A DNA stretch of 51,497 nucleotides, from NCBI GenBank assembly GCA_023248495.1, contig JAHFEK010000017.1:1-51497 (forward strand), in the 5' to 3' direction. Both the position numbers and the translations under genes were made by a program. The DNA is from Nitrospinales bacterium (GTDB taxonomy: Bacteria > Nitrospinota_A > UBA7883 > JACRGQ01). The notes under the pieces are model-generated. The model made no database searches. It worked only from the letters and a program-made list of their open reading frames with translations, and had not been told where the DNA came from. This document shows positions 1 through 8,730 of this stretch, one piece after another (within the stretch, counting starts at the first letter, position 1; the number at the start of each line of letters is the position of its first letter).

Positions 1-1
1 C

Positions 2-562
2 GAGGATCTCGATCTGGTTCCTATCAGCGATTACAACAAGACGAAGATGATCAGTGAGCGCGTACTGCTCAGCTACAAAGACAAGATCAACATCTTGTGC
101 ATCCGCCCGGCGACGGTGTGCGGCTATTCACCACGGATGCGCCTCGACGTATCGGTGAATATGCTCACCATGCAGGCCTTGAAGAACAAGCGGATCACCG
201 TGTTCGGCGGCGACCAGACGCGGCCCAATATCCACATTAAGGATATGGTCGGGGTGTATATGCATTTTCTTGCCAACGGGACGAAACATGAAGGGGTGTT
301 CAACGCCGGGTTCGAGAATATTTCGATCCTCGACATAGCGAACAAGGTGGCCCTGCGCATTCCGTCGGAAGTCGTGGTAAGCGAGTCGAACGATCCCCGG
401 TCATACCGGTTGAATTCCGACAAGCTTCTCGCTACCGGTTTTAAGCAAAAATACTGTATTGATGACGCGATCACGGAAATAATGGAGGCCTACGCAAGCA
501 AGGTGTTGACCGATGAGGAAGTCCATTACAACCTGAAAGTGATGAAAAAACTGAACGTCTGA
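2..562 (+). CDS. NAD-dependent sugar epimerase/dehydratase, C-terminal part (5' truncated by window)
   Basis: The frame is open at the left edge, so the start lies outside the window; 186 residues are visible. It is the C-terminal part of an extended short-chain dehydrogenase acting on nucleotide sugars. The active-site YxxxK is seen as YNKTK (tyrosine at bases 32-34, lysine at 44-46). It is followed by RPATVCGYSP and RPNIHIKDM, the family segments that shape the sugar-nucleotide pocket. The N-terminal NAD-binding glycine motif is not in view. The exact reaction (4-epimerase, 4,6-dehydratase or reductase) cannot be told from this part. It ends 31 bases before a methyltransferase, at the head of a packed glycan operon, which suggests it makes a sugar-nucleotide precursor. 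Confidence 0.85.
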   Translation, partial: EDLDLVPISDYNKTKMISERVLLSYKDKINILCIRPATVCGYSPRMRLDVSVNMLTMQALKNKRITVFGGDQTRPNIHIKDMVGVYMHFLANGTKHEGVFNAGFENISILDIANKVALRIPSEVVVSESNDPRSYRLNSDKLLATGFKQKYCIDDAITEIMEAYASKVLTDEEVHYNLKVMKKLNV

Positions 563-593
563 ACATAGTTCGGCGGAAAAACGGGAAATAGGC

Positions 594-1253
594 ATGGGAC
601 GTGAAATAGACCTTTTAGAGAACTATCCAAAGGCCAAGCGCAACGTGGACGAGCGCGGGCAGACCAAAACCGAGGAGGATCGGGCGATTGCCCGGCGTTT
701 CGGCAAGGAATTCTTCGATGGCGACCGGCGGCATGGGTATGGCGGGTTTTCGTATCAGTCCCGGTTTTGGCAGCCGGTCATCCCCACCTTCCAGCGGCAT
801 TTTGGCCTGACGGAGAAAAGTTCGGTGCTGGACATCGGCTGCGGGAAGGGGTTCATGCTGCACGACATGGCGGCGCTCATCCCGGGCATCACCGTCGCGG
901 GGTTGGATATATCGCAGTACGCCATCGAGAAGGCCATGGAAGACATGAAGCCGTATGTCCGCGTGGGGGACGCCCGGTCGCTCCCCTTCCCGGATAAAAC
1001 GTTTGACGCGGTCATTTGCATTAATACCGTCCATAACCTCGAGCGGGAGGAATGCGGCAAAGCGTTACGGGAAATCGAGCGCGTGAGCCGGGGCGGCAGT
1101 TTTATTACGGTGGACGCCTACCGCACCGAGGAAGAAAAACGCCGCATGTACAATTGGAATCTGACGGCAAAAACCATAATGTCGGTGGATGAATGGGTCG
1201 CCTTTTTCCGTGAAGTCGGCTACACGGGCGATTACTTTTGGTTTATTCCTTAA
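594..1253 (+). CDS. Class I SAM-dependent methyltransferase
   Basis: A 219-residue cytoplasmic protein with one Rossmann-type methyltransferase domain. The SAM-binding glycine motif is DIGCGKG at residues 80-86. It is followed by an acidic strand end (GLDIS) and the motif II/III region DAVICINTVHNLE, typical of the Methyltransf_11 group. The first 75 residues are an extra charged segment without a recognised domain. The ATG at 594 is the first good start and has only a weak Shine-Dalgarno sequence. It sits 3 bases upstream of the E1-type alpha gene, so the two are probably co-translated. The substrate is unknown; the neighbours point to a sugar or sugar-nucleotide intermediate. O-, N- or C-methylation cannot be told apart from the sequence. 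Confidence 0.85.
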   Translation: MGREIDLLENYPKAKRNVDERGQTKTEEDRAIARRFGKEFFDGDRRHGYGGFSYQSRFWQPVIPTFQRHFGLTEKSSVLDIGCGKGFMLHDMAALIPGITVAGLDISQYAIEKAMEDMKPYVRVGDARSLPFPDKTFDAVICINTVHNLEREECGKALREIERVSRGGSFITVDAYRTEEEKRRMYNWNLTAKTIMSVDEWVAFFREVGYTGDYFWFIP

Positions 1254-1256
1254 ACG

Positions 1257-2273
1257 ATGAATCAGCGAAACCCTTCAGTCATCCCCGCCGGGTTGCCGTC
1301 CGGCGGCGCTCCGTCATCGCAGGCCAAGGCGCTTTTGTTCAGCATGAAGCGCATCCGCGCGGTGGAAGAGACCATCGCGAGCCGCTATAACGAACAGAAG
1401 ATGCGGTGTCCCACCCATCTTTCCATCGGGCAAGAGGGGATCGCCGCGGGCGTGGGCCTGGCTTTGAACCGCGATGATTTCATGATGAGCACCCATCGGG
1501 CGCACGCGCATTACCTCGCCAAAGGGGGCAATCTGCCGGCGATGATAGCCGAAATATACGGAAAAGTGACGGGTTGTTGCCGGGGAAAAGGCGGCTCCAT
1601 GCATCTGGTGGATGAAGAGGCGGGGTTTATGGGAAGCACGGCGATTGTGGGGAACACCATACCGGTCGCCGTGGGGCTGGGGCTTTCGATCAAGCTGCGC
1701 AACACAAACCAGGTCAGTTGCGTTTTCTTCGGCGATGGGGCGACGGAGGAAGGGGTTTTTTACGAATCCGTTTCTTTTGCGGCGCTGAAAAAGCTGCCGG
1801 TTCTTTTTATATGCGAAAACAACTTTTATTCCGTGTACTCGCCGTTGCGCGTCCGGCAGCCGGAAGGGCGCAAGATACACCAACTTGCCGGTTCTCTGGG
1901 GCTGCCCGCTTCGCACGGCGATGGGAATGACGCGGTACGGGTTTATGATATGGCGCGGCGCGCGGTGGACGGGATACGGCGGGGAGCCGGGCCGCAATTC
2001 CTTGAGTTTACCACGTACCGCTGGCGCGAACACTGCGGCCCCAACTTCGACAACGACATCGGATACCGCACCGAGGATGAATACCTTGCGTGGAAAAAGC
2101 GCGACCCGATAGTCATGCTGCAAGAGTCCCTTCTTGGCGATGGGCGCGCCACGCGGGAGGAATTGGATGGCATGGCGGCAACGGCGCAGGCGGAGGTTGA
2201 TGGCGCATTCGCCTTTGCCGGGCAATCCCCTTTCCCCGACCCATCCGAAGCGTATACCGGAGTATTCAAGTGA
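1257..2273 (+). CDS. Thiamine-diphosphate-dependent dehydrogenase E1, alpha subunit-like
   Basis: A 338-residue protein of the 2-oxo-acid dehydrogenase E1 alpha family (pyruvate/acetoin dehydrogenase type). The TPP-Mg binding motif begins with GDG at residues 159-161 and ends at ENN, residues 187-189. The usual STHRAHAHYLAKGG and CRGKGGSMH segments before it are present. Length fits an alpha subunit. It is followed by its beta partner with a 1-base stop/start overlap (TGATG). No lipoyl E2 or E3 gene is seen in the window, so it may not feed an oxidative complex. In this context I infer that it moves a two-carbon unit derived from a 2-oxo acid onto a keto sugar, or makes an acyloin. That is a proposal; an acetoin or pyruvate dehydrogenase role is the alternative. 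Confidence 0.85.
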   Translation: MNQRNPSVIPAGLPSGGAPSSQAKALLFSMKRIRAVEETIASRYNEQKMRCPTHLSIGQEGIAAGVGLALNRDDFMMSTHRAHAHYLAKGGNLPAMIAEIYGKVTGCCRGKGGSMHLVDEEAGFMGSTAIVGNTIPVAVGLGLSIKLRNTNQVSCVFFGDGATEEGVFYESVSFAALKKLPVLFICENNFYSVYSPLRVRQPEGRKIHQLAGSLGLPASHGDGNDAVRVYDMARRAVDGIRRGAGPQFLEFTTYRWREHCGPNFDNDIGYRTEDEYLAWKKRDPIVMLQESLLGDGRATREELDGMAATAQAEVDGAFAFAGQSPFPDPSEAYTGVFK

Positions 2274-3328
2274 TGCGCTCCATCAGTTTTGCCCAAGCGA
2301 TCAACGAAGCGCTGAGCGAGGCGATGCGGCAGGATGAGCGTGTCATCTGCTATGGCCTTGGGGTGGACGACCCGAAAGGGGTGTTCGGGACGACATTGGG
2401 GCTGCAAGAAAAATTCGGTGACCACCGCGTTTTTGATATGCCCACGGCGGAAAACGCGATGACCGGCGTGGCTATTGGCGCCTCGCTAAACGGTATCCGC
2501 CCGGTGATGACCCATCAGCGGCTGGATTTTTTCCTCCTGGCGATGGATCAACTGGTCAACAACGCCGCCAAGTGGCATTATATGTTCGGCGGGCGTCGTT
2601 CCGTGCCGATCACCATCAGGCTGATACTCGGCCGGGGTTGGGGGCAAGGCCCCACGCATTCGCAAAATTTGCAGGCGTGGTTTGCGCATATTCCCGGCCT
2701 AAAGGTTGTTATGCCCACCACGGCGGAGGACGCCAAAGGGCTGCTGCTCTCCAGTATTTTTGATGAAAATCCCGTGGTGTTTCTGGAGCATCGGTGGCTG
2801 CATAACGTGCAAGGACATGTGCCGGAGGGGGATTTCCGCATCCCCATTGGCAAGGCCCACGTGGTGCGCGAGGGCGCGGATGTCACCATCGTTTCGATGT
2901 CGTATATGACGATCGAGGCGCTGCACGCGATGGAGTTTTTGGAAAAAAACGGGGTGTCATGCGAGTTGGTGGACTTGCGCACGGTAAGCCCGCTGGATTG
3001 GGATACGGTTTTTAATTCCGTGAAAAAAACGGGCCGGTTGTTGGCGCTGGATACGGGATCCGCCACCGGTTCGGTGGCTGGTGAGATCGTTGCGCGGGTG
3101 TCGATGGGTTTGTGGAGCAGCCTCAAACAGGCGCCCCGGCGGCTGGCAATGCCGGATTTTCCAGAGCCGACCAGTCCGGCGCTGACCCAGGGCTTTCATG
3201 TGCGGGCGGAACATATCGCCCGCGAAGTGGCGGAAATGTTGGGGAAAGCGATCGACCATGGGCAAATCGCCGCGCAACGCAAGCATCCCCACGATGTTCC
3301 CGGTAATTGGTTCAATGGGCCGTTTTGA
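2273..3328 (+). CDS. Thiamine-diphosphate-dependent dehydrogenase E1, beta subunit-like
   Basis: A 351-residue transketolase-like pyrimidine-binding protein that pairs with the preceding alpha-like subunit. The activating glutamate of TPP enzymes lies in MPTAENAMTGVAIGAS near residue 62. The C-terminal transketolase C domain is recognisable from ADVTIVSMSYM and VELVDLRTVSPLDWD-like segments. The ATG at 2273 overlaps the alpha stop codon; a GTG one codon upstream at 2270 is the alternative and is closer to the GGAG at 2259-2262. The C-terminus (DVPGNWFNGPF) extends past the usual family end. Alpha and beta are almost certainly co-translated and form a heterotetramer. The substrate is unknown, as for the alpha subunit. 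Confidence 0.85.
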   Translation: MRSISFAQAINEALSEAMRQDERVICYGLGVDDPKGVFGTTLGLQEKFGDHRVFDMPTAENAMTGVAIGASLNGIRPVMTHQRLDFFLLAMDQLVNNAAKWHYMFGGRRSVPITIRLILGRGWGQGPTHSQNLQAWFAHIPGLKVVMPTTAEDAKGLLLSSIFDENPVVFLEHRWLHNVQGHVPEGDFRIPIGKAHVVREGADVTIVSMSYMTIEALHAMEFLEKNGVSCELVDLRTVSPLDWDTVFNSVKKTGRLLALDTGSATGSVAGEIVARVSMGLWSSLKQAPRRLAMPDFPEPTSPALTQGFHVRAEHIAREVAEMLGKAIDHGQIAAQRKHPHDVPGNWFNGPF

Positions 3329-3333
3329 CCCCT

Positions 3334-3352
3334 GGGGAAGCATAACTTCCCC
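3334..3352 (+). other. Stem-loop after the E1 beta gene
   Basis: GGGGAAG (3334-3340) and CTTCCCC (3346-3352) form a perfect 7-bp stem with a 5-base loop, six bases after the beta stop codon. No T-run follows, so a factor-independent terminator is not supported. It could protect the upstream message or attenuate. Confidence 0.35.
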
Positions 3353-3388
3353 CACTATTAATCAACGCTATTTTGCGCGGGAGCGAAA

Positions 3389-4579
3389 GTGAACATAACC
3401 AGAACACTGAACGATTCATGCTCGGTATGCGGCAATACGGATTTGCCGATTGTCATGGATCTGCCGCGGTTCCCCATCACCGGCGTGTACGTGGCGAAGC
3501 GGGAGCCGGAGCGTTTTCCCGATATGGATCAGGCCTTGTTATTTTGCCGGGAATGCAGCCACGCGCAACTTCAATATGTGATCGATCCAAACTACCTGTA
3601 CGACAAGACGTACACGCATCGAAGCTCCGCCAGCCCCATTGCAACCAGCGGCAATGATTTTTTCATCGGGTTTCTCAATACCGTAGTCGGCGGGAAGACC
3701 TTTGAGAGGATACTGGAAATAGGCTGCAACAACCTTTATTTGCTGAAAAAGATCAAAGACAGGGGGCATCGGCTGTTGGGCGTCGATCCAATCTGGGCGG
3801 GAAACGATCAAAAGGTGGATGGGAATATTTCAGTCGCCGGGAAATTCATCGAAGACGTGGATATCCAGGGGGAATTGGGTGGACGGCCGGACTTGATTTT
3901 GGCTATTCACACATTTGAGCATGTGCATAGGCCGAAGGAGCAGCTCCAGAAGGTTGTGGACGCGGCGGCTCCCGGGGCGGTCATCATGATTGAGGTTCCA
4001 TGCTTTGATTCATTGCTCTATGCGGGCCGGTTTGACCAGGTGTTCCACCAGCATTTGCAGTATTTCAGCCTCTCTTCGATGTTAAGAATGATTCAGGAAC
4101 TCGGATGCGAGTACCTTTCCCACGCCTTTAACTACAGCTATTGGCGCGGCACATTGCTCGTGGCCTTCAAAAAAGGTGATGTCAGCGGCGCGGGAGCGGC
4201 TGTCCCGGCCAAGCGGTATACCGGGGACATGGTGCGCCAGCGATACGGTTTGTTTCAACGGCAATTGGCCGTGTTCACGGAAGGCCTGGCGCGCACGGAA
4301 GGGGTGCTGTATGGGTTTGGCGCCGCTCAAATGGTTCCAACGCTTGCCTATCATATGCAAAGCGATCTTTCGTTTCTCCAATGCATCCTGGACGATAATC
4401 CCGATAGGCATGACCTTATGTATCCCAATCTTCCCGTGCGGATAAAGAAACCAAAAGAGGATATGGATCTGAGCGGCGCAAGCGTCGTCATCACCGCTTT
4501 GGATAGCATGAGGCCGATACTGGGAAGGCTTATCGGGGCGCGCGCCAAGGAAATCCTTGTGCCCGTGCAGTCATTTTAA
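3389..4579 (+). CDS. Sugar C-methyltransferase-type protein (zinc-binding N-domain, SAM domain, C-terminal domain)
   Basis: A 396-residue protein with the three-part layout of TylC3-like sugar C-methyltransferases. An N-terminal zinc-binding domain has C11/C14 and C53/C56. A SAM-binding domain has LEIGCN at residues 109-114 and the motif HTFEHVHRP. The C-terminal Rossmann-like domain begins near GVLYGFGAAQMVPTLAY. Known members methylate a carbon of 4-keto-6-deoxy sugar nucleotides. The start is GTG at 3389, with GGGAG at 3379-3383 as ribosome site. It follows the E1 pair after a 60-base gap and precedes a short-chain dehydrogenase. I infer that it methylates a keto-sugar intermediate in this locus. 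A related but non-sugar substrate cannot be excluded. Confidence 0.85.
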   Translation: MNITRTLNDSCSVCGNTDLPIVMDLPRFPITGVYVAKREPERFPDMDQALLFCRECSHAQLQYVIDPNYLYDKTYTHRSSASPIATSGNDFFIGFLNTVVGGKTFERILEIGCNNLYLLKKIKDRGHRLLGVDPIWAGNDQKVDGNISVAGKFIEDVDIQGELGGRPDLILAIHTFEHVHRPKEQLQKVVDAAAPGAVIMIEVPCFDSLLYAGRFDQVFHQHLQYFSLSSMLRMIQELGCEYLSHAFNYSYWRGTLLVAFKKGDVSGAGAAVPAKRYTGDMVRQRYGLFQRQLAVFTEGLARTEGVLYGFGAAQMVPTLAYHMQSDLSFLQCILDDNPDRHDLMYPNLPVRIKKPKEDMDLSGASVVITALDSMRPILGRLIGARAKEILVPVQSF

Positions 4580-4614
4580 GTGAACTAATTCCTATCTTTT
4601 AAGGGAGTCTCATT

Positions 4615-5388
4615 ATGGATTTGGGTATTTCAGGACGCCGCGCCCTTGTAACGGGCGCGGGACGCGGGCTGGGAAGGGCGATAGCGCAAGGCCTTGCGCA
4701 AGAAGGGGTCAAGGTCGTTTGCGTATCGCGTACCAAGGCGGATATCGACGAATTGATCGGGAGCATCGGCGGCGCGGCGGCGGGCCATTTGGGCATTGCC
4801 ATGGACTTGGTGCCCGAGGGCGCGCCAGCGGAGTTGATGGGGAAAATAGCGGCTTTCGGGCCGCTCGATATTGTCGTCCATAACGCGGGCGGCACGCTGG
4901 ATATTACCAACCCCTTTTGTTCCATTGAAGATTGGCGAAAGGTGTACCGGTTCAATTTCGAGATGGCGGTGGAACTCAATGGCATGATTGTGCCGGGCAT
5001 GCAGCAGCGGAAATGGGGCCGCGTGTGCCACATTTCTTCGATTTCGGCGATGGAGAACCATGGCCCGGTAACCTACTGCGCGATGAAAGCGGCGTTGACC
5101 GCATACACGCGCAGCATGGGCGGGGTGGTGGCGCCCGATGGCGTGGTCGTTTCGGCTATTTTGCCGGGCGCGGTTTTTACGGAAGGCGGATATTGGGATC
5201 AGACATTGCGCGAACGCCCCGAACATGTCCGCAAATACCTGACCGAACGCCAACGCATAGGCCGTTTCGGCAGACCGGAGGAGATCGCTAATTTTGTGGT
5301 ATACATATGCTCTGAATTGGCCTCTTTCAATATTGGAAGCATCGTTCCGGTTGATGGCGGACAAGGCAGAGGCTATTTTGGGCAATAA
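4615..5388 (+). CDS. Short-chain dehydrogenase/reductase (SDR) 1
   Basis: A 257-residue classical SDR. The cofactor motif is TGAGRGLG at residues 13-20, NAG lies at 90-92, and the catalytic tyrosine and lysine are Y154 and K158 (YCAMK), with serines at 141-144 before them. The C-terminus PVDGGQGRGYFG is typical. The start at 4615 has AAGGGAG about 8 bases upstream. It is followed 24 bases later by the split transketolase genes. An NAD(P)H-dependent carbonyl reductase or alcohol dehydrogenase role is certain at family level. The substrate is not known; it may reduce the ketone left by the neighbouring TPP-dependent carbon-carbon bond formation. Confidence 0.88.
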   Translation: MDLGISGRRALVTGAGRGLGRAIAQGLAQEGVKVVCVSRTKADIDELIGSIGGAAAGHLGIAMDLVPEGAPAELMGKIAAFGPLDIVVHNAGGTLDITNPFCSIEDWRKVYRFNFEMAVELNGMIVPGMQQRKWGRVCHISSISAMENHGPVTYCAMKAALTAYTRSMGGVVAPDGVVVSAILPGAVFTEGGYWDQTLRERPEHVRKYLTERQRIGRFGRPEEIANFVVYICSELASFNIGSIVPVDGGQGRGYFGQ

Positions 5389-5412
5389 TATTGGGGAGGA
5401 ATGGGCTTACAC

Positions 5413-6192
5413 ATGGTGTTAAATAAAGCAATTCGCCGCCGCATAGTGGATATGACGGTCGAAGGAAGAGACGGCCATATCCCAAGCGCGTTTTCTATCG
5501 TGGACATCATCAACTACTTGTTCAGCCATGTATTGAAGTTTGATGCTAAAAATCCCAAATGGGCTGACCGCGATTATTTTATCCTTAGCAAGGGACATGG
5601 TTGTCTCGCCCTTTATCCCGTGTTGCACGAAAAGGGATTCATTACCGATAATGACATAAAATTATTTTGCAAGGCTGGCGGAATACTGGGGGAACATCCG
5701 GATTTCACCAAAGTTCCGGGGGCTGAGGCTTCAACGGGGTCGTTGGGGCATGGTTTGCCGTTTGGCACGGGTATCGCCCTTGGGCACCGCATAAAAGGCA
5801 TGTCAAACCGGATTTTTATCCTGGTGGGTGACGGGGAATGTCACGAGGGATCGGTGTGGGAAGCCGCCAATGTCGGCAGGAACCAGAAACTTGGCAACCT
5901 CTGCGTCATCGTGGATTGGAACAGCTCCGCGGCGCAACTCATGCCTTTCGACAACCTTTCCGAAAAATGGGCAGCCTTCGGATGGAATGTCCAAGTGGTG
6001 GACGGACACTCCGAGGAGGAGTTGGGGAAAGCGGTCCGCGCCATCGAATTCCAGTCTGTTGGCGTCCCGTCGGTGATCCTGGCAAAGACGGTTAAAGGGA
6101 AGGGTGTTCCCCTGCTTGAAGGACACGGACCTTGGCACCATCGCATTCCGAATGCCGAGGAATACAAAGCAATTATGGAGGCCTTGTCTTGA
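5413..6192 (+). CDS. Transketolase, N-terminal (TPP/Mg-binding) subunit
   Basis: A roughly 259-residue protein equal to the first third of a full transketolase. It has the family GH-rich start region (GRDGHIPSAFSIVDIINYL), the SLGHGLPFGTGIALG segment, and the TPP-Mg motif from GDGECHEGSVWEA to DWN. The partner half is the next gene. An ATG at 5401 directly abuts the GGAGGA at 5395-5400, leaving no spacing; the in-frame ATG at 5413, 13 bases beyond the GGAGG, is therefore preferred, though not certain. Split transketolases occur in archaea and in secondary metabolism. Here I infer transfer of a two-carbon ketol unit to make or rearrange a sugar of the surface glycan; a pentose-phosphate role is less likely given the neighbours. 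Confidence 0.88.
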   Translation: MVLNKAIRRRIVDMTVEGRDGHIPSAFSIVDIINYLFSHVLKFDAKNPKWADRDYFILSKGHGCLALYPVLHEKGFITDNDIKLFCKAGGILGEHPDFTKVPGAEASTGSLGHGLPFGTGIALGHRIKGMSNRIFILVGDGECHEGSVWEAANVGRNQKLGNLCVIVDWNSSAAQLMPFDNLSEKWAAFGWNVQVVDGHSEEELGKAVRAIEFQSVGVPSVILAKTVKGKGVPLLEGHGPWHHRIPNAEEYKAIMEALS

Positions 6193-7118
6193 CAGCGAAA
6201 AAAATAAGAAACCAGTTTGCCGATACCATGCTGGAAATCGGCAAAAACGATCCTGACCTGGTCGTGATGGTCGGCGACATCAGTCATGGGATATTGCAAA
6301 CCTTTGCCAAGGCCTGTCCGGGCCGCTACTATAACGTCGGCATCTGCGAGGCGGAAATAATCAGCATGGCGGCGGGCATGGCCAGCATCGGGCTGTACCC
6401 GGTCGCGCATACCATCGCGCCGTTCCTTCTCGAGCGGGCGTATGAGCAGATCAAGCTCGATTTCTGCTACCACGGGCTGCACGGGAATATCGTGACGGTG
6501 GGCGGCACCTTTGATTATTCCAACCTGGGGGTGACGCACCATTGCTATTGTGATTTCGCATTGATCAAATCATTGCCAAATACCCAATACCTTTTTCCGG
6601 GCACCGCGCAGGAATTCGACATTTTGTTCAAGCAGGCATACCGGAATGAACTTCTGACCGTCTACCGGGTGCCGGAACATCCCCACATGCAGGAGATTTC
6701 CGCGTCGGCCATAAAGGTCGGCAAGGGCGTCAAGATCGCCGATGGAAAGGATCTGACGATTGTCGTGACGGGGACGCAGCTAAAACATGCGGTGGAAGCC
6801 AAGAAGGCGCTCTCGGCCGGCGGGTGGGATGTTGAGATAATCTACATTCATTCCATACGGCCCTTTGATGCCGAAATGGTGCGGGAGAGCGTCCAAAAAA
6901 CACGCCGGGTGCTGGTGGTTGAAGAACACAATGTGGTGGGCGGGTTGAATGAGGATGTGCTGCGGGCGGTATATAACGTCCGCGATGTTCAGTTCCATGC
7001 ACAGGGATTGCGGTCGTTCGTTCATTCATACGGCTCATATAATGACCTCTGTGAATCCGTGGGCCTTTCGCCAAACGGCATAGTGCGCAGCGTTCAAGAA
7101 CATTTTAAAAAGGGATAA
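6189..7118 (+). CDS. Transketolase, C-terminal (pyrimidine-binding) subunit
   Basis: A 309-residue partner of the preceding gene, covering the Pyr and C-terminal domains of transketolase. NVGICEAEIISMAAGMA holds the glutamate that activates thiamine. The C-domain carries VVEEHNVVGGLNEDV. The most likely start is TTG at 6189: it overlaps the previous stop codon as TTGA and has GGAGG at 6178-6182, six bases upstream. An earlier in-frame ATG at 6132 would overlap the upstream gene by 61 bases and adds an unrelated leader. Translational coupling with the N-subunit is strongly suggested. The two chains should form the active enzyme at a shared TPP site. Confidence 0.88.
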   Translation: MTAKKIRNQFADTMLEIGKNDPDLVVMVGDISHGILQTFAKACPGRYYNVGICEAEIISMAAGMASIGLYPVAHTIAPFLLERAYEQIKLDFCYHGLHGNIVTVGGTFDYSNLGVTHHCYCDFALIKSLPNTQYLFPGTAQEFDILFKQAYRNELLTVYRVPEHPHMQEISASAIKVGKGVKIADGKDLTIVVTGTQLKHAVEAKKALSAGGWDVEIIYIHSIRPFDAEMVRESVQKTRRVLVVEEHNVVGGLNEDVLRAVYNVRDVQFHAQGLRSFVHSYGSYNDLCESVGLSPNGIVRSVQEHFKKG

Positions 7119-7123
7119 GGGCT

Positions 7124-7804
7124 ATGTCCAAGAAGGCAAATGAACCGCAGAATCAGGTACAATTCGACACCTATTATCAAAAAGGCGGCGTGGTGCTGGG
7201 GCCTTATTCGACCCACATAGCCAATCATGACCCAAAACATCTTGTTTTTTTGCTTTCACGATACAAGTTCTGCAGCAAAATGCTTGAGGGCAAGGCCAAG
7301 GTTCTGGAGGTGGGGTGCGGGGATTCGTTTGGAACGGCGATTACGTTGCAGACCGTGTCGAGTGTGCTCTGCATCGACATTGAACCTTTGGTTATAGAAG
7401 ATAACAAGAACCGGAAGTTGTATGATGGACGGGCAACTTTTGCGGTGCATGATATTACAACGGGCCCGGCCGGCGCTGGCCGGTTTGACGCGGCATATTC
7501 CCTGGATGTCATCGAACATATTCCCGCCGACCGTGAGCATTTGTATTTTGAGAATATCTGCAAGTCGCTGGTGGATGATGGTATTTTCATCATGGGAACC
7601 CCCAATATTACGTCGAATCAATATGCGTCCGAGGGAAGCCGGCTCGGCCACATCAACCTGAAATCGCATGTGACGATGCGTGAAGGTATGGGCAGGTTTT
7701 TCAAAAATGTGTTTATTTTTTCGATGAATGATGAAGTCGTGCATACCGGTTTTGGCCCGATGGCGAACTATCTTTTGGGGGTTGGCGTGGGAGTCAAGCG
7801 GTGA
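7124..7804 (+). CDS. Class I SAM-dependent methyltransferase
   Basis: A 226-residue methyltransferase. The SAM motif is LEVGCGDSFG near residues 63-72, followed by CIDIEP and the motif SLDVIEHIPADREH, typical of the Methyltransf_23/UbiG-like group. The start ATG at 7124 has AAGGG upstream. The gene lies five bases after the transketolase pair and overlaps the next gene by 4 bases (GTGA), so it is in the same transcription unit. The substrate is unknown; small-molecule or sugar O-methylation is inferred from context. No membrane segment or extra domain is seen. Confidence 0.82.
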   Translation: MSKKANEPQNQVQFDTYYQKGGVVLGPYSTHIANHDPKHLVFLLSRYKFCSKMLEGKAKVLEVGCGDSFGTAITLQTVSSVLCIDIEPLVIEDNKNRKLYDGRATFAVHDITTGPAGAGRFDAAYSLDVIEHIPADREHLYFENICKSLVDDGIFIMGTPNITSNQYASEGSRLGHINLKSHVTMREGMGRFFKNVFIFSMNDEVVHTGFGPMANYLLGVGVGVKR

Positions 7805-8730
7805 GCGTTCGCCCACGCAAGATAATAGGTGTTTGGGACATTAACGCGGCACCGCTAAAACTTGGCTTTCTGATTATTTTCCTTGAAGAGCTTCTTCAGC
7901 TTTGCAAGAAACATGGCGGATCGGCTGACATCGCTTTTGTGAAATCGCGCGATGCAATCGATTATTCATTTATTGGCGCAGTGGTTTCTTTTTTCCCGCG
8001 GTTGTCATCGCTGTATATATTTGAAACCGCCGCTGAACTGGATGCTTTCCTGGCTTGGAAGGGAGATGCTTACGAAAAGTGGCCGTTGAACGCAGAAATT
8101 GCCCGGACCAGTTGGCACGGAAGCACCTTGAGCATTCAGGAATTTTGCCGCGCCGGCGGATCGCTTGTTGGGCTTCAGGGGAACAATGCGGTGCTAAAGG
8201 AAACATTGGCGTTCATGGATGGCCATCTGGATGGAGCGCTTCCGGTGGTGTTGCATCTGAAGAACAGTACAGTGGATGTGCAAAGCAACGCGGTTATCGA
8301 TAGCTGGTGCGCCTTGTTCAAGCATTGTGCCGAGGCCGGCCTTCCGGTCAAGTTCCTTTTAATAGCAGATGACCCGGTTGATCCCCGCTGCCTTTGCGCG
8401 CCCAATGTAATAAGGGTCGGAGACTTCCGGAGTTCCCTTTCGTTGTACCTCGGTCTCATTGAGCATGCTTTTATCTTCATGGGAATGTCGAGCGGGCCAT
8501 GTAACATGGCGCTGCTTTCCAACGTCCCGTATATTATTATCAAGCATCCAGACCACCATCCGGAAGAAATGGAGCGTGAGCTGCGGGGGAATGAAAATTT
8601 CCCTTTTGCCGGGCGGCGGCAGAGATTCATTCGGAAGGTTGAAACGCCCGAGTTGCTGATTGGCGAGTTTGAACGGATATATAATTCACATGATGCCGAT
8701 TCCTGGCGAAAGCAACGGCATGCACACTGA
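7801..8730 (+). CDS. Unrecognised GT-B-like protein, paralogue A (shortest of three)
   Basis: A 309-residue protein I do not recognise by name. It shares with the proteins at 10465-11577 and 17550-18746 an N-terminal WD motif (IIGVWD, W12-D13), the segment DGALPVVLHLKNS, and a C-terminal block IFMGMSSGPCNMALLSNVPYIII. That last block resembles the end of GT-B glycosyltransferases, where a small-residue loop binds the donor phosphate before a VPYI strand. It lacks the central ARDY-LD-LP segment present in the other two. The start is GTG at 7801, overlapping the upstream stop as GTGA. A glycosyltransferase or another sugar-handling function is inferred only from the C-terminal pattern and the locus. 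Confidence 0.6.
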   Translation: MSVRPRKIIGVWDINAAPLKLGFLIIFLEELLQLCKKHGGSADIAFVKSRDAIDYSFIGAVVSFFPRLSSLYIFETAAELDAFLAWKGDAYEKWPLNAEIARTSWHGSTLSIQEFCRAGGSLVGLQGNNAVLKETLAFMDGHLDGALPVVLHLKNSTVDVQSNAVIDSWCALFKHCAEAGLPVKFLLIADDPVDPRCLCAPNVIRVGDFRSSLSLYLGLIEHAFIFMGMSSGPCNMALLSNVPYIIIKHPDHHPEEMERELRGNENFPFAGRRQRFIRKVETPELLIGEFERIYNSHDADSWRKQRHAH

